DNA of 64,000 bases. Source: Levilactobacillus tujiorum. Its GTDB lineage: Bacteria; Bacillota; Bacilli; Lactobacillales; Lactobacillaceae. The notes beneath the pieces were generated by a model. The model worked only from the letters and a program-made list of their open reading frames with translations, did no database searches and was not told the origin of the DNA. The stretch covers positions 1-64,000 of the forward strand of contig NZ_JAAXLK010000012.1 in assembly GCF_012641185.1 (NCBI RefSeq), in the 5' to 3' direction. The stretch's first letter is position 1. The number at the start of each line of letters is the position of its first letter. Position numbers and translations under genes: made by a program. This document shows positions 37,440-44,877 of the stretch, piece after piece.

Positions 37440-38296
37440 TGAAAAAACTACTAACACTGACGATTAGTTTACTAGCAATCTTAGGCATTGGTCTAAGTGG
37501 CTGCGGTCACCAAAAGTCCGCTGCCCAATCAGAAAAGACGTCAATCGTCTACGATCACACACCGCAGAAACAAGCTAGTCGATTAGAGAAGAAAAACGCG
37601 TCCGAAAAAGTCCGGCTAGACCGCCGTCAGGCTAAGTTGAATCGCCAACAGACCAGCTTTAAAGCTGCTCAAAAAAAATCATCGGCGGCGCAGCCCTCAT
37701 CTTCCACCGCGGCATCGACTGTCAATTTAGCCAATCTAACTTATAGCGGGCAACCAGAAATCACCGTTAATCAAAACAAGCCGGGATTCAGCCAGGCACA
37801 GTTGTCGACTAAACGTGGTGCTTGGGCAACCTACGATGACCTCGACCAGTTAAATCGGGTCACTGGCGCCTCTGCTCTACTGAACCAATCGCTCATGCCC
37901 ACTGCTCAGCGGGAACCCCTCACGGTTGATCCGACAGGCTGGCATAACAAGCGGACCCACCACGGTTGGCTGTACAACCGTAGCCACCTCATTGGTTACC
38001 AATTCACCGGTCAGAATAACAATACGAAGAATCTCATGACTGGGACACGTACGCTAAATAGTCCCAACATGCTCCATCACGAAATGGATGTCGCTACATA
38101 TCTAAAAGCCAGCAAATCCCACTACGTCCGGTACGCCGTCACCCCTATTTTTAAGGGCAATGAATTGGTGGCTCGGGGCGTTCAGATGCGCGCCCAATCA
38201 ATTGGCTCTAACGCGGTGCGTTTCAATGTCTACATTTTTAATGTTGAACCCGGCTATACCATTGATTACAGCACCGGGTACAGTCACGCAAGTTAA
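37439..38296 (+). CDS. DNA/RNA non-specific endonuclease, lipoprotein
   Basis: A 285-residue secreted nuclease of the EndA/NucA beta-beta-alpha metal type. The lipobox LSGC (Cys at about 22) predicts lipid anchoring. A Lys/Gln/Ala-rich coil (about 45-95) leads to the nuclease domain. The catalytic stretch is RSHLIGYQFTGQNNNTKNLM (His at about 183), the counterpart of DRGH in other members. Possible roles are DNA uptake, nutrient scavenging or defence; no other competence genes are nearby. It is translationally coupled to the upstream membrane protein. Confidence 0.86.
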   Translation: MKKLLTLTISLLAILGIGLSGCGHQKSAAQSEKTSIVYDHTPQKQASRLEKKNASEKVRLDRRQAKLNRQQTSFKAAQKKSSAAQPSSSTAASTVNLANLTYSGQPEITVNQNKPGFSQAQLSTKRGAWATYDDLDQLNRVTGASALLNQSLMPTAQREPLTVDPTGWHNKRTHHGWLYNRSHLIGYQFTGQNNNTKNLMTGTRTLNSPNMLHHEMDVATYLKASKSHYVRYAVTPIFKGNELVARGVQMRAQSIGSNAVRFNVYIFNVEPGYTIDYSTGYSHAS

Positions 38297-38444
38297 CACC
38301 AATTCTACCGGACTTTATTCGCAAGTTTGCTTACCTTTCGCAGATAAAATGCTATACTATTTGAGAGATACGATATCGTAAAGAAAACGGTTGATCGCCG
38401 ACAATCGTTACCTAAAATTTAGGAATCGTTAAGAGGATGAGCAT

Positions 38445-38807
38445 ATGAGAAATGAGAAGTTGGAATTTACCAAAACTGATTGGCAACGCGCGCAAACTGC
38501 TGTTTTCAATGAGTACGACCGGTTTGTTAAGCAATTACACATCGAAGGCGTTGACTACACAATTCTGCAAGCTCGGCGCATCGTCATCTATCAGGATCTG
38601 ATTGAAGAATGGAAACACAACTTGCCAACCCTAATGACGGATTTAGAAGATAATTCACAAGCCCTCACCATTTTCGCAGACTTGGCGCAAGATGGGCAGA
38701 GCCACTTGCTCGCCCGCTGCGCTAAGAAGATGGAGGCTTGGCCCGACTACATCCCGTCACAGCTTACCATCTGGCTCGAATTGGCCGAGGATGCCGAACG
38801 AGAATAG
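38445..38807 (+). CDS. hypothetical protein
   Basis: A 120-residue acidic, mostly helical protein without signal peptide or membrane segment. AAGAGGATGAGCAT precedes the ATG. Trp- and Asp/Glu-rich stretches (PSQLTIWLELAEDAE at the end) may form a helical bundle. I recognise no family. It is followed 23 bases later by another small gene on the same strand and the two end at one terminator. Confidence 0.62.
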   Translation: MRNEKLEFTKTDWQRAQTAVFNEYDRFVKQLHIEGVDYTILQARRIVIYQDLIEEWKHNLPTLMTDLEDNSQALTIFADLAQDGQSHLLARCAKKMEAWPDYIPSQLTIWLELAEDAERE

Positions 38808-38830
38808 GGTTGAAAAGGAGAGTCTCAGAA

Positions 38831-39043
38831 ATGGACAGATTAATTAACACGATCTTAGCTAAAGTTGCTCAGCTCCCCGCCAAGCGAACGCTAATGTACG
38901 ACGTGGAAGGCTTTACCGAAGATGAAGTCACTGACTTACAGGAAAAATTGGCGCAAGATGACACCTTGCACGTTGAAGTCACCGGGACAAAGCACCACCC
39001 AGTATTGGAGATTCATCCCCAATCATCTTCTCTACCTAAATAA
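38831..39043 (+). CDS. hypothetical protein
   Basis: A 70-residue acidic protein, MDRLINTILAKVAQLPAKRT at the start. I choose the ATG at 38831 behind AAAAGGAGAGTCTCAGAA; a longer frame from 38738 overlaps the previous gene in another register and is less likely. The alternation of helix and strand suggests a small alpha/beta fold. No function is visible. Confidence 0.6.
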   Translation: MDRLINTILAKVAQLPAKRTLMYDVEGFTEDEVTDLQEKLAQDDTLHVEVTGTKHHPVLEIHPQSSSLPK

Positions 39044-39056
39044 GATTAAACATAAA

Positions 39057-39085
39057 ATGACAATGCCCACTCGGCATTGTCATTT
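39057..39085. terminator. bidirectional terminator
   Basis: AATGACAATGCC pairs with GGCATTGTCATT around CACTC, followed by T5. It lies between two convergent small genes. Confidence 0.88.
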
Positions 39086-39086
39086 T

Positions 39087-39329
39087 TTATACCCGTTGAC
39101 CAAAGTCTAAGAGCCCCAACCGGTTGTACTTAGTCAAACGTTGTTCAACTTCCGTCACTGACAGTTGAATACCGCCCGTAGGAATCACACAGTCATTGGT
39201 CCAAGACCATTGGGTAATCTGATCGAGTAAGCGAATATCGGCGTCATCTAAGTCATCAATAACCACAGCTAGGCGATCAATAAAGGCGGTTGCTCCCCCG
39301 TGAAACGTAAATGCCAATCCCTTTGCCAT
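39087..39329 (-). CDS. hypothetical protein
   Basis: An 80-residue protein with the start MAKGLAFTFHGGATAFIDRL and an Asp-rich middle (IDDLDDADIRLLDQ). The ATG at 39329 follows AAAGGGGTGTTTTTG. No membrane segment or known motif. It ends at a terminator shared with the convergent gene pair. The function is unknown. Confidence 0.55.
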   Translation of the reverse strand: MAKGLAFTFHGGATAFIDRLAVVIDDLDDADIRLLDQITQWSWTNDCVIPTGGIQLSVTEVEQRLTKYNRLGLLDFGQRV

Positions 39330-39338
39330 CAAAAACAC

Positions 39339-39638
39339 CCCTTTCGTGCGCTGTCGTTACCCGTAGAATACCATTATTAGCGTTAATCATGTCCACATTT
39401 GATTGGTCAGGATACGTTAGTTTAGGAACAAATCCTTCTGCTTTCTGATAACTATTCATTCACTGTCAAAACAAATGCCCCGACTAGTGGATAATGCTCA
39501 CAATATTCTGGTTATTTATGCAACTTCCCCTTTTAATTATTAAACCATCGTAGTATTCTTATTATTGTCGTGTTTTTGACTGACATTAGCCCTTGTTTTG
39601 CCGTTTTACATACATATGATGCTACTCGTCCAAATTCT
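39339..39638. other. 300-base AT-rich gap
   Basis: Between the small minus-strand gene and the zinc-ribbon gene I see no convincing gene; a 60-codon minus-strand frame here has no ribosome binding site. Confidence 0.35.
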
Positions 39639-39667
39639 GAAGACGTCAAAAAGCTGACTACATATCT
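39639..39667 (+). promoter_or_regulatory. shared upstream motif, copy 1
   Basis: GAAGACGTCAAAAAGCTGAC then TACATATCT lies just before the ribosome binding site of the gene at 39680. Nearly the same 28 bases occur before the genes at 41080 and 41996, so it is a likely common promoter or operator. Confidence 0.55.
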
Positions 39668-39679
39668 GGAGGATTTTAT

Positions 39680-40960
39680 ATGACTGACAAGCCTCAAAAC
39701 ATGTACTGTATTCATTGTGGAAAGGAGATTCCCGCCAATGTTCAGTTCTGCCCTTACTGCGGTGCGAATCAAGCTGGCGTTCAGGCAGATGATCCTACCA
39801 CCCCGGCCTCAACTACGGTCACCCCTGAGCAACAGCCACAACCTGAACGACCACAAAAGGTTAATATGTTAACTGCCTTTCAGCAAGGACTAGTTGACAT
39901 GTTCACGATTGGCAAACGAACTAGTCGTGCTGGCTTCTGGTGGCTGTACCTGGACATTTTTCTGATTGGACTCGTCCTCGAGTTCTTACTCTCACCATTA
40001 CTGAAGCAACTGGCTTTCAGCGGTGACTTTGTCTGGGTTTTCCTCTTGTTCCTGCTGTCAATCCCATACGCCATGACTACGGTTGGGTTATTTACCGCAG
40101 AAATCCGCCGGCTACATGATACGAATCGTTCTGGCCATTTTCTCTGGCTGCTATTGATCCCGCTCGTTGGTCCTATTATCGTCATTGTTCTGTTAGCCCA
40201 GAAAGCCAACCCGGCTGGTCAACGTTTCGACAAAGTCAGCCAACCTAAGTCCTGGATCAAACAATGGTGGACTTGGGCCATCCTTGCGCTGGTTGCGGTG
40301 GCAACAACCGCCCTCTTTAATTTCTCAGCACCGTTTATGGATCCTAATACTTTAGCTCAGTATGGAACGAACGACACTACCACTCAGACTAAAGATGACA
40401 GCAATGCACAGGCCGAAGATACAGATACGACGGACGACGATGATACCGATGACGACACTGCTGATGAGAGCTCAGATACAGACACCATTGATCTGGGCGA
40501 TGACTCCATTGACATTGCTGACAAGCAGAATTACACCACGACTTTCTCAGAAACGTGGTCGGAATCAACGTTTGCCATCAACAAAGTGACGGTTTACAAA
40601 ACGGATGGTGAGTATACTCAAGGTAGCGGCCATAATGAGTCCTCATTTAACGGTATCGTTAAAGTTCACATGAACATTGATGCTGGTCGAGACATCAACG
40701 CCTACCCAACGCAAGCGACCTTGAGTACTAACGACGGTCAACAGGTCGATGCCGATCTGTCTGACAGTGATGATTTTGACGGTGAATTGGACTCCGGCAC
40801 TCAATCCGATGGTAATATCTATTTCCTACTACCCAAGCTAAAAGATGTTAGCGATCTGTCCAGCATCCGTCTCAAATGGTCAGCGGATTACGATACCGAC
40901 GACTATGACGATGATGATGCTTATAAAGACTTTGATGTGACGGTGCAATTGAACCAGTAA
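39680..40960 (+). CDS. zinc-ribbon, DUF805 membrane protein with extracellular domain
   Basis: A 426-residue protein with a clear domain order. A zinc ribbon CIHCGKEIPANVQFCPYCGA (residues 5-24, four cysteines) is followed by a Pro/Gln/Thr-rich linker. Next is a DUF805 membrane region (about 65-170, three or four helices), a further helix (about 193-213), a strongly acidic Asp/Thr linker (about 230-275) and a C-terminal beta-rich domain (about 285-426) likely outside the cell. The C-terminal part resembles domains of surface proteins but I cannot name it. GGAGGATTTTAT precedes the ATG. Confidence 0.78.
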   Translation: MTDKPQNMYCIHCGKEIPANVQFCPYCGANQAGVQADDPTTPASTTVTPEQQPQPERPQKVNMLTAFQQGLVDMFTIGKRTSRAGFWWLYLDIFLIGLVLEFLLSPLLKQLAFSGDFVWVFLLFLLSIPYAMTTVGLFTAEIRRLHDTNRSGHFLWLLLIPLVGPIIVIVLLAQKANPAGQRFDKVSQPKSWIKQWWTWAILALVAVATTALFNFSAPFMDPNTLAQYGTNDTTTQTKDDSNAQAEDTDTTDDDDTDDDTADESSDTDTIDLGDDSIDIADKQNYTTTFSETWSESTFAINKVTVYKTDGEYTQGSGHNESSFNGIVKVHMNIDAGRDINAYPTQATLSTNDGQQVDADLSDSDDFDGELDSGTQSDGNIYFLLPKLKDVSDLSSIRLKWSADYDTDDYDDDDAYKDFDVTVQLNQ

Positions 40961-40990
40961 CTGCATCCTTAGTTTTCGTCTGGTGACTCT

Positions 40991-41009
40991 CCGCGGTTCG
41001 ATTCCGCGG
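40991..41009 (+). repeat. tRNA T-arm-like hairpin
   Basis: CCGCGG TTCGATT CCGCGG is a perfect 6-bp stem with a seven-base loop that fits the T-loop consensus (TTCRANY). No acceptor stem or CCA follows, and no T-run, so it is neither a complete tRNA nor a standard terminator; it may be a relic. Confidence 0.35.
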
Positions 41010-41036
41010 GGAAACATTGATAATCGTCCACTACCC

Positions 41037-41064
41037 GATGACGTAAAAAGCTGAGTACATATTT
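41037..41064 (+). promoter_or_regulatory. shared upstream motif, copy 2
   Basis: GATGACGTAAAAAGCTGAGT then ACATATTT, just before the ribosome binding site of the gene at 41080; matches the copies at 39639 and 41952. Confidence 0.55.
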
Positions 41065-41079
41065 GAGGAGGAGTTTGAA

Positions 41080-41472
41080 ATGACTCGATTAAAAATTAAC
41101 ACCTGGACCGGCATCTTGGATATCGTCAATTGCGTTTTATTCGCGCTCTCTTGGTTTGTCATCTTCGGTGCAGCATTCAGTGACGCCAGCAATGGTGGTA
41201 GCTCAACCGATTCAGCAGCAACGTTCTTCTACGCAATGGCTTGGATTGGCGTCGTCCTAAATATTATTGCGCTAGTTCAATCTCGCAAACACAACATCTC
41301 ACTGGTGGGTTCAGTATTAGGCATCATCGGAAGTGCCCTCTTTGGCTTTACTGCGGCATTAGCTTTCCCAGCAATGGTTGTGCTTATCGTTGCAGCAGTC
41401 TTCATCATGTTACAACACCCAAGTAAGAATTACGCTCCACAAAACGATGATTCACAGTCACGAACGAACTAA
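41080..41472 (+). CDS. small membrane protein of unknown function
   Basis: A 130-residue protein with four hydrophobic segments (about 11-32, 48-66, 74-93 and 96-112) and a polar C-terminal tail. No zinc ribbon, unlike its neighbours, but it shares the same upstream motif. GAGGAGGAGTTTGAA precedes the ATG. It ends at a strong terminator. I recognise no family; the context suggests joint regulation with the two zinc-ribbon proteins. Confidence 0.7.
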   Translation: MTRLKINTWTGILDIVNCVLFALSWFVIFGAAFSDASNGGSSTDSAATFFYAMAWIGVVLNIIALVQSRKHNISLVGSVLGIIGSALFGFTAALAFPAMVVLIVAAVFIMLQHPSKNYAPQNDDSQSRTN

Positions 41473-41487
41473 TATTAGGATTAGCAT

Positions 41488-41530
41488 AAATGGTATCCTC
41501 ACGATGCAAATTGTAAGGATACCATTTTAT
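41488..41530 (+). terminator. terminator of the 41080 gene
   Basis: AAATGGTATCCT pairs with AGGATACCATTT, followed by TATTTT. Confidence 0.85.
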
Positions 41531-41951
41531 TTTGCTGGAAAACGACGTGATGAATGGCCAACCCGCTCTATTCCCGAAAACATCTCAATCAATATTTTTC
41601 AATTTCCAGTCTCATCACTCTTTTCAATAATTTTTTCAATTTGTCAGCTTGCATTGAAATCCACGCCGCTCATACTTATACTAAATACTGAGGCCTATGT
41701 ATCCCTAACTGATTGACACAAAGTGACTACGTATCTGGGACGTAGAAAGTGTGAACCATTACATTCCCGTTAGTGTCACGTCATTAGCCGGTCTATCTAC
41801 TGCTCCAGTCTAATAACCTATCAAATATATTAACCCATATGGGATAATTATTTCTTACTACAACTATCATAAAGTAACGCGTAATTCCTTCCGGTATAGC
41901 TACTATCATTATTTTTAGTGTGATTTTTAACCAAATTTTTCGTCCACGCCC
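41531..41951. other. 420-base AT-rich gap with a weak fourth motif copy
   Basis: No gene is seen. GACACAAAGTGACTACGTATCT at about 41715-41736 resembles the shared upstream motif (best match to copy 1) but no start codon with a ribosome binding site follows. It may be what remains of a lost family gene. Confidence 0.35.
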
Positions 41952-41979
41952 GATGACGGTAAAAGCTGAGTACATATTT
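41952..41979 (+). promoter_or_regulatory. shared upstream motif, copy 3
   Basis: GATGACGGTAAAAGCTGAGT then ACATATTT, just before the ribosome binding site of the gene at 41996; matches the copies at 39639 and 41037. Confidence 0.55.
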
Positions 41980-41995
41980 ATGGGGAGAATTGATT

Positions 41996-42394
41996 ATGGA
42001 AAATGGAAACGACAGTCACACAAAGTTTTGTCAAAAATGTGGTAAGAAAATCCTTGCGGACGCTACCTTCTGTCCATACTGTGGTGCAGCCCAGGGAACA
42101 GTGAACAATCAAGCTACCGCATCTACTACCACTGAACAGGCTCAGCCACAGAGCCAGGCTCCAGTTCAACCGCAAGCCCAGAAACGCTCGGTTGGCGCAT
42201 TCGTAACCTGGGGCTGGATCACCACCGTTATCGGCCTATTTATTCCAATTGTTGCCATTGCTGGTATCGTGTTGGGTAGCTTGACCGTTACCAGAAAACA
42301 TACCGGTGCTGGTGTCACGCTCATCGTCTTTGCCTGCATTGCGCTTTATCTTGGTTTGACTGGATTCGGTCAAGGATTTTTCAGCGCTCTATAG
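41996..42394 (+). CDS. zinc-ribbon membrane protein
   Basis: A 132-residue protein. The N-terminal zinc ribbon KFCQKCGKKILADATFCPYCGA (C-x2-C ... C-x2-C, residues about 9-30) is followed by a Gln/Pro-rich linker and two hydrophobic segments (about 73-97 and 104-122), like DUF4190-type proteins. The ribbon resembles that of the 39680 product. GGGGAGAATTGATT precedes the ATG at 41996. The function is unknown. Confidence 0.75.
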   Translation: MENGNDSHTKFCQKCGKKILADATFCPYCGAAQGTVNNQATASTTTEQAQPQSQAPVQPQAQKRSVGAFVTWGWITTVIGLFIPIVAIAGIVLGSLTVTRKHTGAGVTLIVFACIALYLGLTGFGQGFFSAL

Positions 42395-42460
42395 AATATA
42401 AACATAAACTGCTTAATGTTCTAATGAAAGTTGCTCTAGAATAACAATTATTTAGCACAA

Positions 42461-42512
42461 GAATAGTGTGCCATACCAGGAATCATCCCCTGATATGGCG
42501 CACTATTCTTTC
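42461..42512. terminator. terminator at the left edge of the prophage-like region
   Basis: GAATAGTG-GCCATA pairs with TATGGC-CACTATTC around a large loop, with TTTC after it. It ends the zinc-ribbon gene and may also stop minus-strand transcripts of the element. Confidence 0.78.
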
Positions 42513-42565
42513 TACAGCTTGTCATAGAAAAAGGTCTCATTCGAATAATCGAACTTAACTTTCGT

Positions 42566-42685
42566 TTATTTGCTCAAATTAGATTTAGTACCACGCAATC
42601 GTGTACTGTTCAGGAAATTTATCAGCTTTTCCCATGTTAAGTAGCGTTCTTCTAACGTGTTGCCGAAAACCTTTGGGATAGTCAT
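42566..42685 (-). CDS. small phage-type protein
   Basis: A 39-residue frame (MTIPKVFGNTLEERYLTWEK start) whose ATG overlaps the stop of the preceding frame as TAATG, a strong sign of translational coupling. It is basic and soluble. I recognise no family. It is the last visible ORF of a short minus-strand series at the left end of the element. Confidence 0.4.
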   Translation of the reverse strand: MTIPKVFGNTLEERYLTWEKLINFLNSTRLRGTKSNLSK

Positions 42686-42879
42686 TATTTGGACTTACCC
42701 CCTAACTTATCGCGTTTGTTGCTATTACGAATGGTCTGAAGTGTATCTTGATGGGACACCTCCTCAAGCTGTCCAATAAATAGCAATATCATACTTGCAA
42801 ATCTCACCATCGAATCGGTGTAATCTTCGGCCGTCTTCTTCTGATCACGATTCCACTTTTCATAGGGAACATCCCTCAT
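42685..42879 (-). pseudogene. fragment of a phage-type protein
   Basis: A 64-codon frame starting MRDVPYEKWNRDQKKTAEDY, helical, with no ribosome binding site. The same frame reads on upstream (EIVIDLRHKAKHF) to two tandem stops, beyond which it continues as MDSTKTSRNIRCELDSAIRR from an ATG with a GGGGG-type site. It therefore looks like a gene broken by stops, or two very short coupled genes. The downstream overlap with the 42566 frame favours some translation. Function unknown. Confidence 0.35.
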
Positions 42880-43068
42880 GAAGTGCTTAGCCTTGTGACG
42901 TAAATCGATAACAATCTCTCATTAACGTCTGATTGCTGAATCAAGCTCACACCTGATATTCCTTGAAGTCTTCGTTGAATCCATCTTGTAGCCCCCTTCT
43001 GTTTTGGATCATGAATCACATGTCGCCCTGTTTCATAATGAAGCTGAGGTTCCGATAAACGCTGTGGA

Positions 43069-43215
43069 CTAAGCCTCACCGATAGTAATTCGGGTAAAGG
43101 CATCGTCAGCTAACTGTTCCAATAGCCAATCATTGCCCGCAACGAGTGCTTCGATGAAACTAACCGTGTGGCGCGATGTTCCAGCCACCATTTCGATCTT
43201 TTGTTCACGTGTCAT
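43069..43215 (-). CDS. small phage-type protein
   Basis: A 48-residue acidic protein (MTREQKIEMVAGTSRHTVSF start) with an excellent ribosome binding site, GGGAGGTGAGCTT. It has no cysteine or membrane segment. I do not recognise it; the site and position in front of further short minus-strand frames suggest a phage early or regulatory gene. A 75-codon frame overlapping it in another register lacks a site and is set aside. Confidence 0.5.
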   Translation of the reverse strand: MTREQKIEMVAGTSRHTVSFIEALVAGNDWLLEQLADDAFTRITIGEA

Positions 43216-43251
43216 AAGCTCACCTCCCTATCTAAAGAATCCTGCTGCTAA

Positions 43252-43287
43252 TCATGCTAGAAATAAGAAACTAACTAGGCCAAACAT
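43252..43287 (-). pseudogene. truncated hydrophobic micro-ORF
   Basis: GAGGAGGCGATCTG precedes an ATG that reads MFGLVSFLFLA and then a TGA; the same frame continues LAAGFFR before a second stop. A one-base change of TGG to TGA would explain it, giving a small membrane peptide of about 19 residues. Very short, so weak evidence. Confidence 0.25.
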
Positions 43288-43356
43288 CAGATCGCCTCCT
43301 CATATGTTTTGTCTTATGCGATAATTAGACTAATCATCAACAAGGGAGCGTTCATC

Positions 43357-44064
43357 ATGAACACATTTATTTCTCAAAACCTAATTTCTCTAATTTCTTT
43401 GTCCGTTGCAATAATCGCCTTCATCACTACTATCTGGCTTAACCATATTGCGATTCATCCCACATTTCGTTGGATAAAATCCGAGAATGACGACTCAGTA
43501 AAGCTGATCATTTCAATTACTAATCTTTCGCCCCGAACAACCCTTATTACAAATGTCGTCTTGAGATCTGGTAAAAGCGTCATTTCCGATAACGGATACG
43601 ACTTTGATCAAGCCGAAACAGCTAAAAATAAGCGAGAAGCAAAAGAAAGGCGTCAAAATCATTTAAATAGACTCAAGGAACTAGAAAGCAGGCATCAGAA
43701 TCATCGTAAAAGTTCAAAAATCCAAGTACCAGACCTGCTTAACCTTACTGAAGATAATGATATCTGGGCAGAAAATACTCGTTATCAAGAGGAACAAATG
43801 TCTCATTTCTTAGCTCCAAAAAAGCTTATGCAAATTCACAACGAACACAGCTCCGATAACTTCGACGTCCCAACCGCACTGTTTGGCAACAGTACTGTTA
43901 GTTTTTCTTATTGGCTATCTCCATCAGAAATACCAGATAAAGTATCAATTACCTTCAGCCGAGCCCTGCCGCTGATGCACAAGACTAAATCATTTCAACC
44001 CCCTCGTGTACCGAACAAGCAAGATCAACGTAACGACATTAAGAAACAAGGCAACGATTTGTAA
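43357..44064 (+). CDS. hypothetical membrane-anchored protein
   Basis: A 235-residue protein with one N-terminal membrane helix (about 9-30, LISLISLSVAIIAFITTIWL) and a soluble remainder with a charged, probably coiled-coil section (about 88-125). The ATG at 43357 follows AAGGGAGCGTTCATC. Codon use is more AT-rich than the core genome. No family is recognised. It is transcribed toward, and converges with, the Cro-like gene, and may be an element cargo gene. Confidence 0.65.
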   Translation: MNTFISQNLISLISLSVAIIAFITTIWLNHIAIHPTFRWIKSENDDSVKLIISITNLSPRTTLITNVVLRSGKSVISDNGYDFDQAETAKNKREAKERRQNHLNRLKELESRHQNHRKSSKIQVPDLLNLTEDNDIWAENTRYQEEQMSHFLAPKKLMQIHNEHSSDNFDVPTALFGNSTVSFSYWLSPSEIPDKVSITFSRALPLMHKTKSFQPPRVPNKQDQRNDIKKQGNDL

Positions 44065-44078
44065 TGCTGTGGCAACCA

Positions 44079-44324
44079 TCAGCTCACCTCCTCAGGTGTA
44101 CTCGTAATGTGTACCTTGTCGTCAAAAAAATAAGTCCACTTAACGCGTCCATTTTTGTCCAGAGTGTTCATTCTCCTGGACATTTCCTTGGCACGCATAA
44201 CGCTTGGCGTGCGATGTCCTTGCTCATAAGATGCTATTGTAGTTTCTGGAATATCAATTCTTTCGGCCATTTGCTGCTGAGTCAAGTTGTTTAATATCCG
44301 CCATTCTTTCATCCAAGTTCGCAT
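44079..44324 (-). CDS. Cro-like helix-turn-helix regulator
   Basis: An 81-residue protein whose first 60 residues are an Xre/Cro-type HTH (NLTQQQMAERIDIPETTIAS at about 13-32, then YEQGHRTPS). GGAGGTGAGACG precedes the ATG. It is divergent from the CI-like gene at 44499 across a promoter region with repeated sites, the standard layout of a phage genetic switch, so it probably plays the Cro part. Confidence 0.8.
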   Translation of the reverse strand: MRTWMKEWRILNNLTQQQMAERIDIPETTIASYEQGHRTPSVMRAKEMSRRMNTLDKNGRVKWTYFFDDKVHITSTPEEVS

Positions 44325-44346
44325 CGTCTCACCTCCAATTCAAGTA

Positions 44347-44465
44347 GTACAATTCGCGTACTAACTACAGTTACTAATATAATACAAATCGCGTACCTAG
44401 CCAATACAAATAAACTCTTTTTGCGTATTTTTTCTTTTTTTATTTAAAATACACATTCCGCGTAG
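44347..44465. promoter_or_regulatory. repeated operator sites of the phage switch
   Basis: Three similar sites lie between the Cro-like and CI-like genes: GTACAATTCGCGTAC (44347-44361), TACAAATCGCGTAC (44383-44396) and TACACATTCCGCGTAG (44450-44465). The shared core TACA-n-TTCGCGTA fits binding sites for the two HTH proteins. Confidence 0.6.
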
Positions 44466-44498
44466 TAACCTTATACATATATATAGGAGGATTTGCTA

Positions 44499-44867
44499 AT
44501 GTTTCCAGAACGTCTCAAAGAATTGAGAAAACAAGAACCTGGACTAACTCAAGAAAAACTGGCTAGCCAGCTTGGCATGGCCAAAACGACACTTGCTTCT
44601 TACGAACAGGGAAAACGCCAACCCGATCTTAAAACATTAACCAAAATTGCTGATCGTTTCTCTGTAACTGCAGATTACCTATTAGGTAAGGACCAAACTC
44701 CTGCTTGGGTAACTAAAGAAGATACGAAAGATTTAAAAGAGTTTCTCGAGTCCAACGAGGGTTCAATGACATTTGGCGGTGTCGACTTGACGCCTGAGCA
44801 AGACGCTCAGGTACGGGTAGCGATGGCGACTATCTTCTGGAACGAAAAGAAAAAGGAAAAGAAGTAG
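44499..44867 (+). CDS. CI-like phage repressor (HTH)
   Basis: A 122-residue regulator with an N-terminal HTH (about residues 3-60: LTQEKLASQLGMAKTTLASY, then EQGKRQPD) and a short acidic C-terminal part. It lacks a LexA-like self-cleavage domain; this and the adjacent ImmA-type protease suggest induction by external proteolysis. The ATG at 44499 follows AGGAGGATTTGCTA. It faces repeated operator sites. Confidence 0.82.
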   Translation: MFPERLKELRKQEPGLTQEKLASQLGMAKTTLASYEQGKRQPDLKTLTKIADRFSVTADYLLGKDQTPAWVTKEDTKDLKEFLESNEGSMTFGGVDLTPEQDAQVRVAMATIFWNEKKKEKK

Positions 44868-44877
44868 GTGTTGTTGA

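Noticed and set aside
39277-39459. 60-codon minus-strand frame overlapping the 39087 gene start
   Set aside because: No ribosome binding site; the shorter 39087-39329 frame has one.
41390-41716. Plus-strand frame across a gene end and its terminator
   Set aside because: It runs through the end of the 41080 gene and the strong terminator at 41488-41530 and has no ribosome site.
42876-43103. 75-codon minus-strand frame
   Set aside because: It overlaps the 48-residue frame with the excellent ribosome site, has no site of its own and is read in a different register; it may be a decayed fragment.
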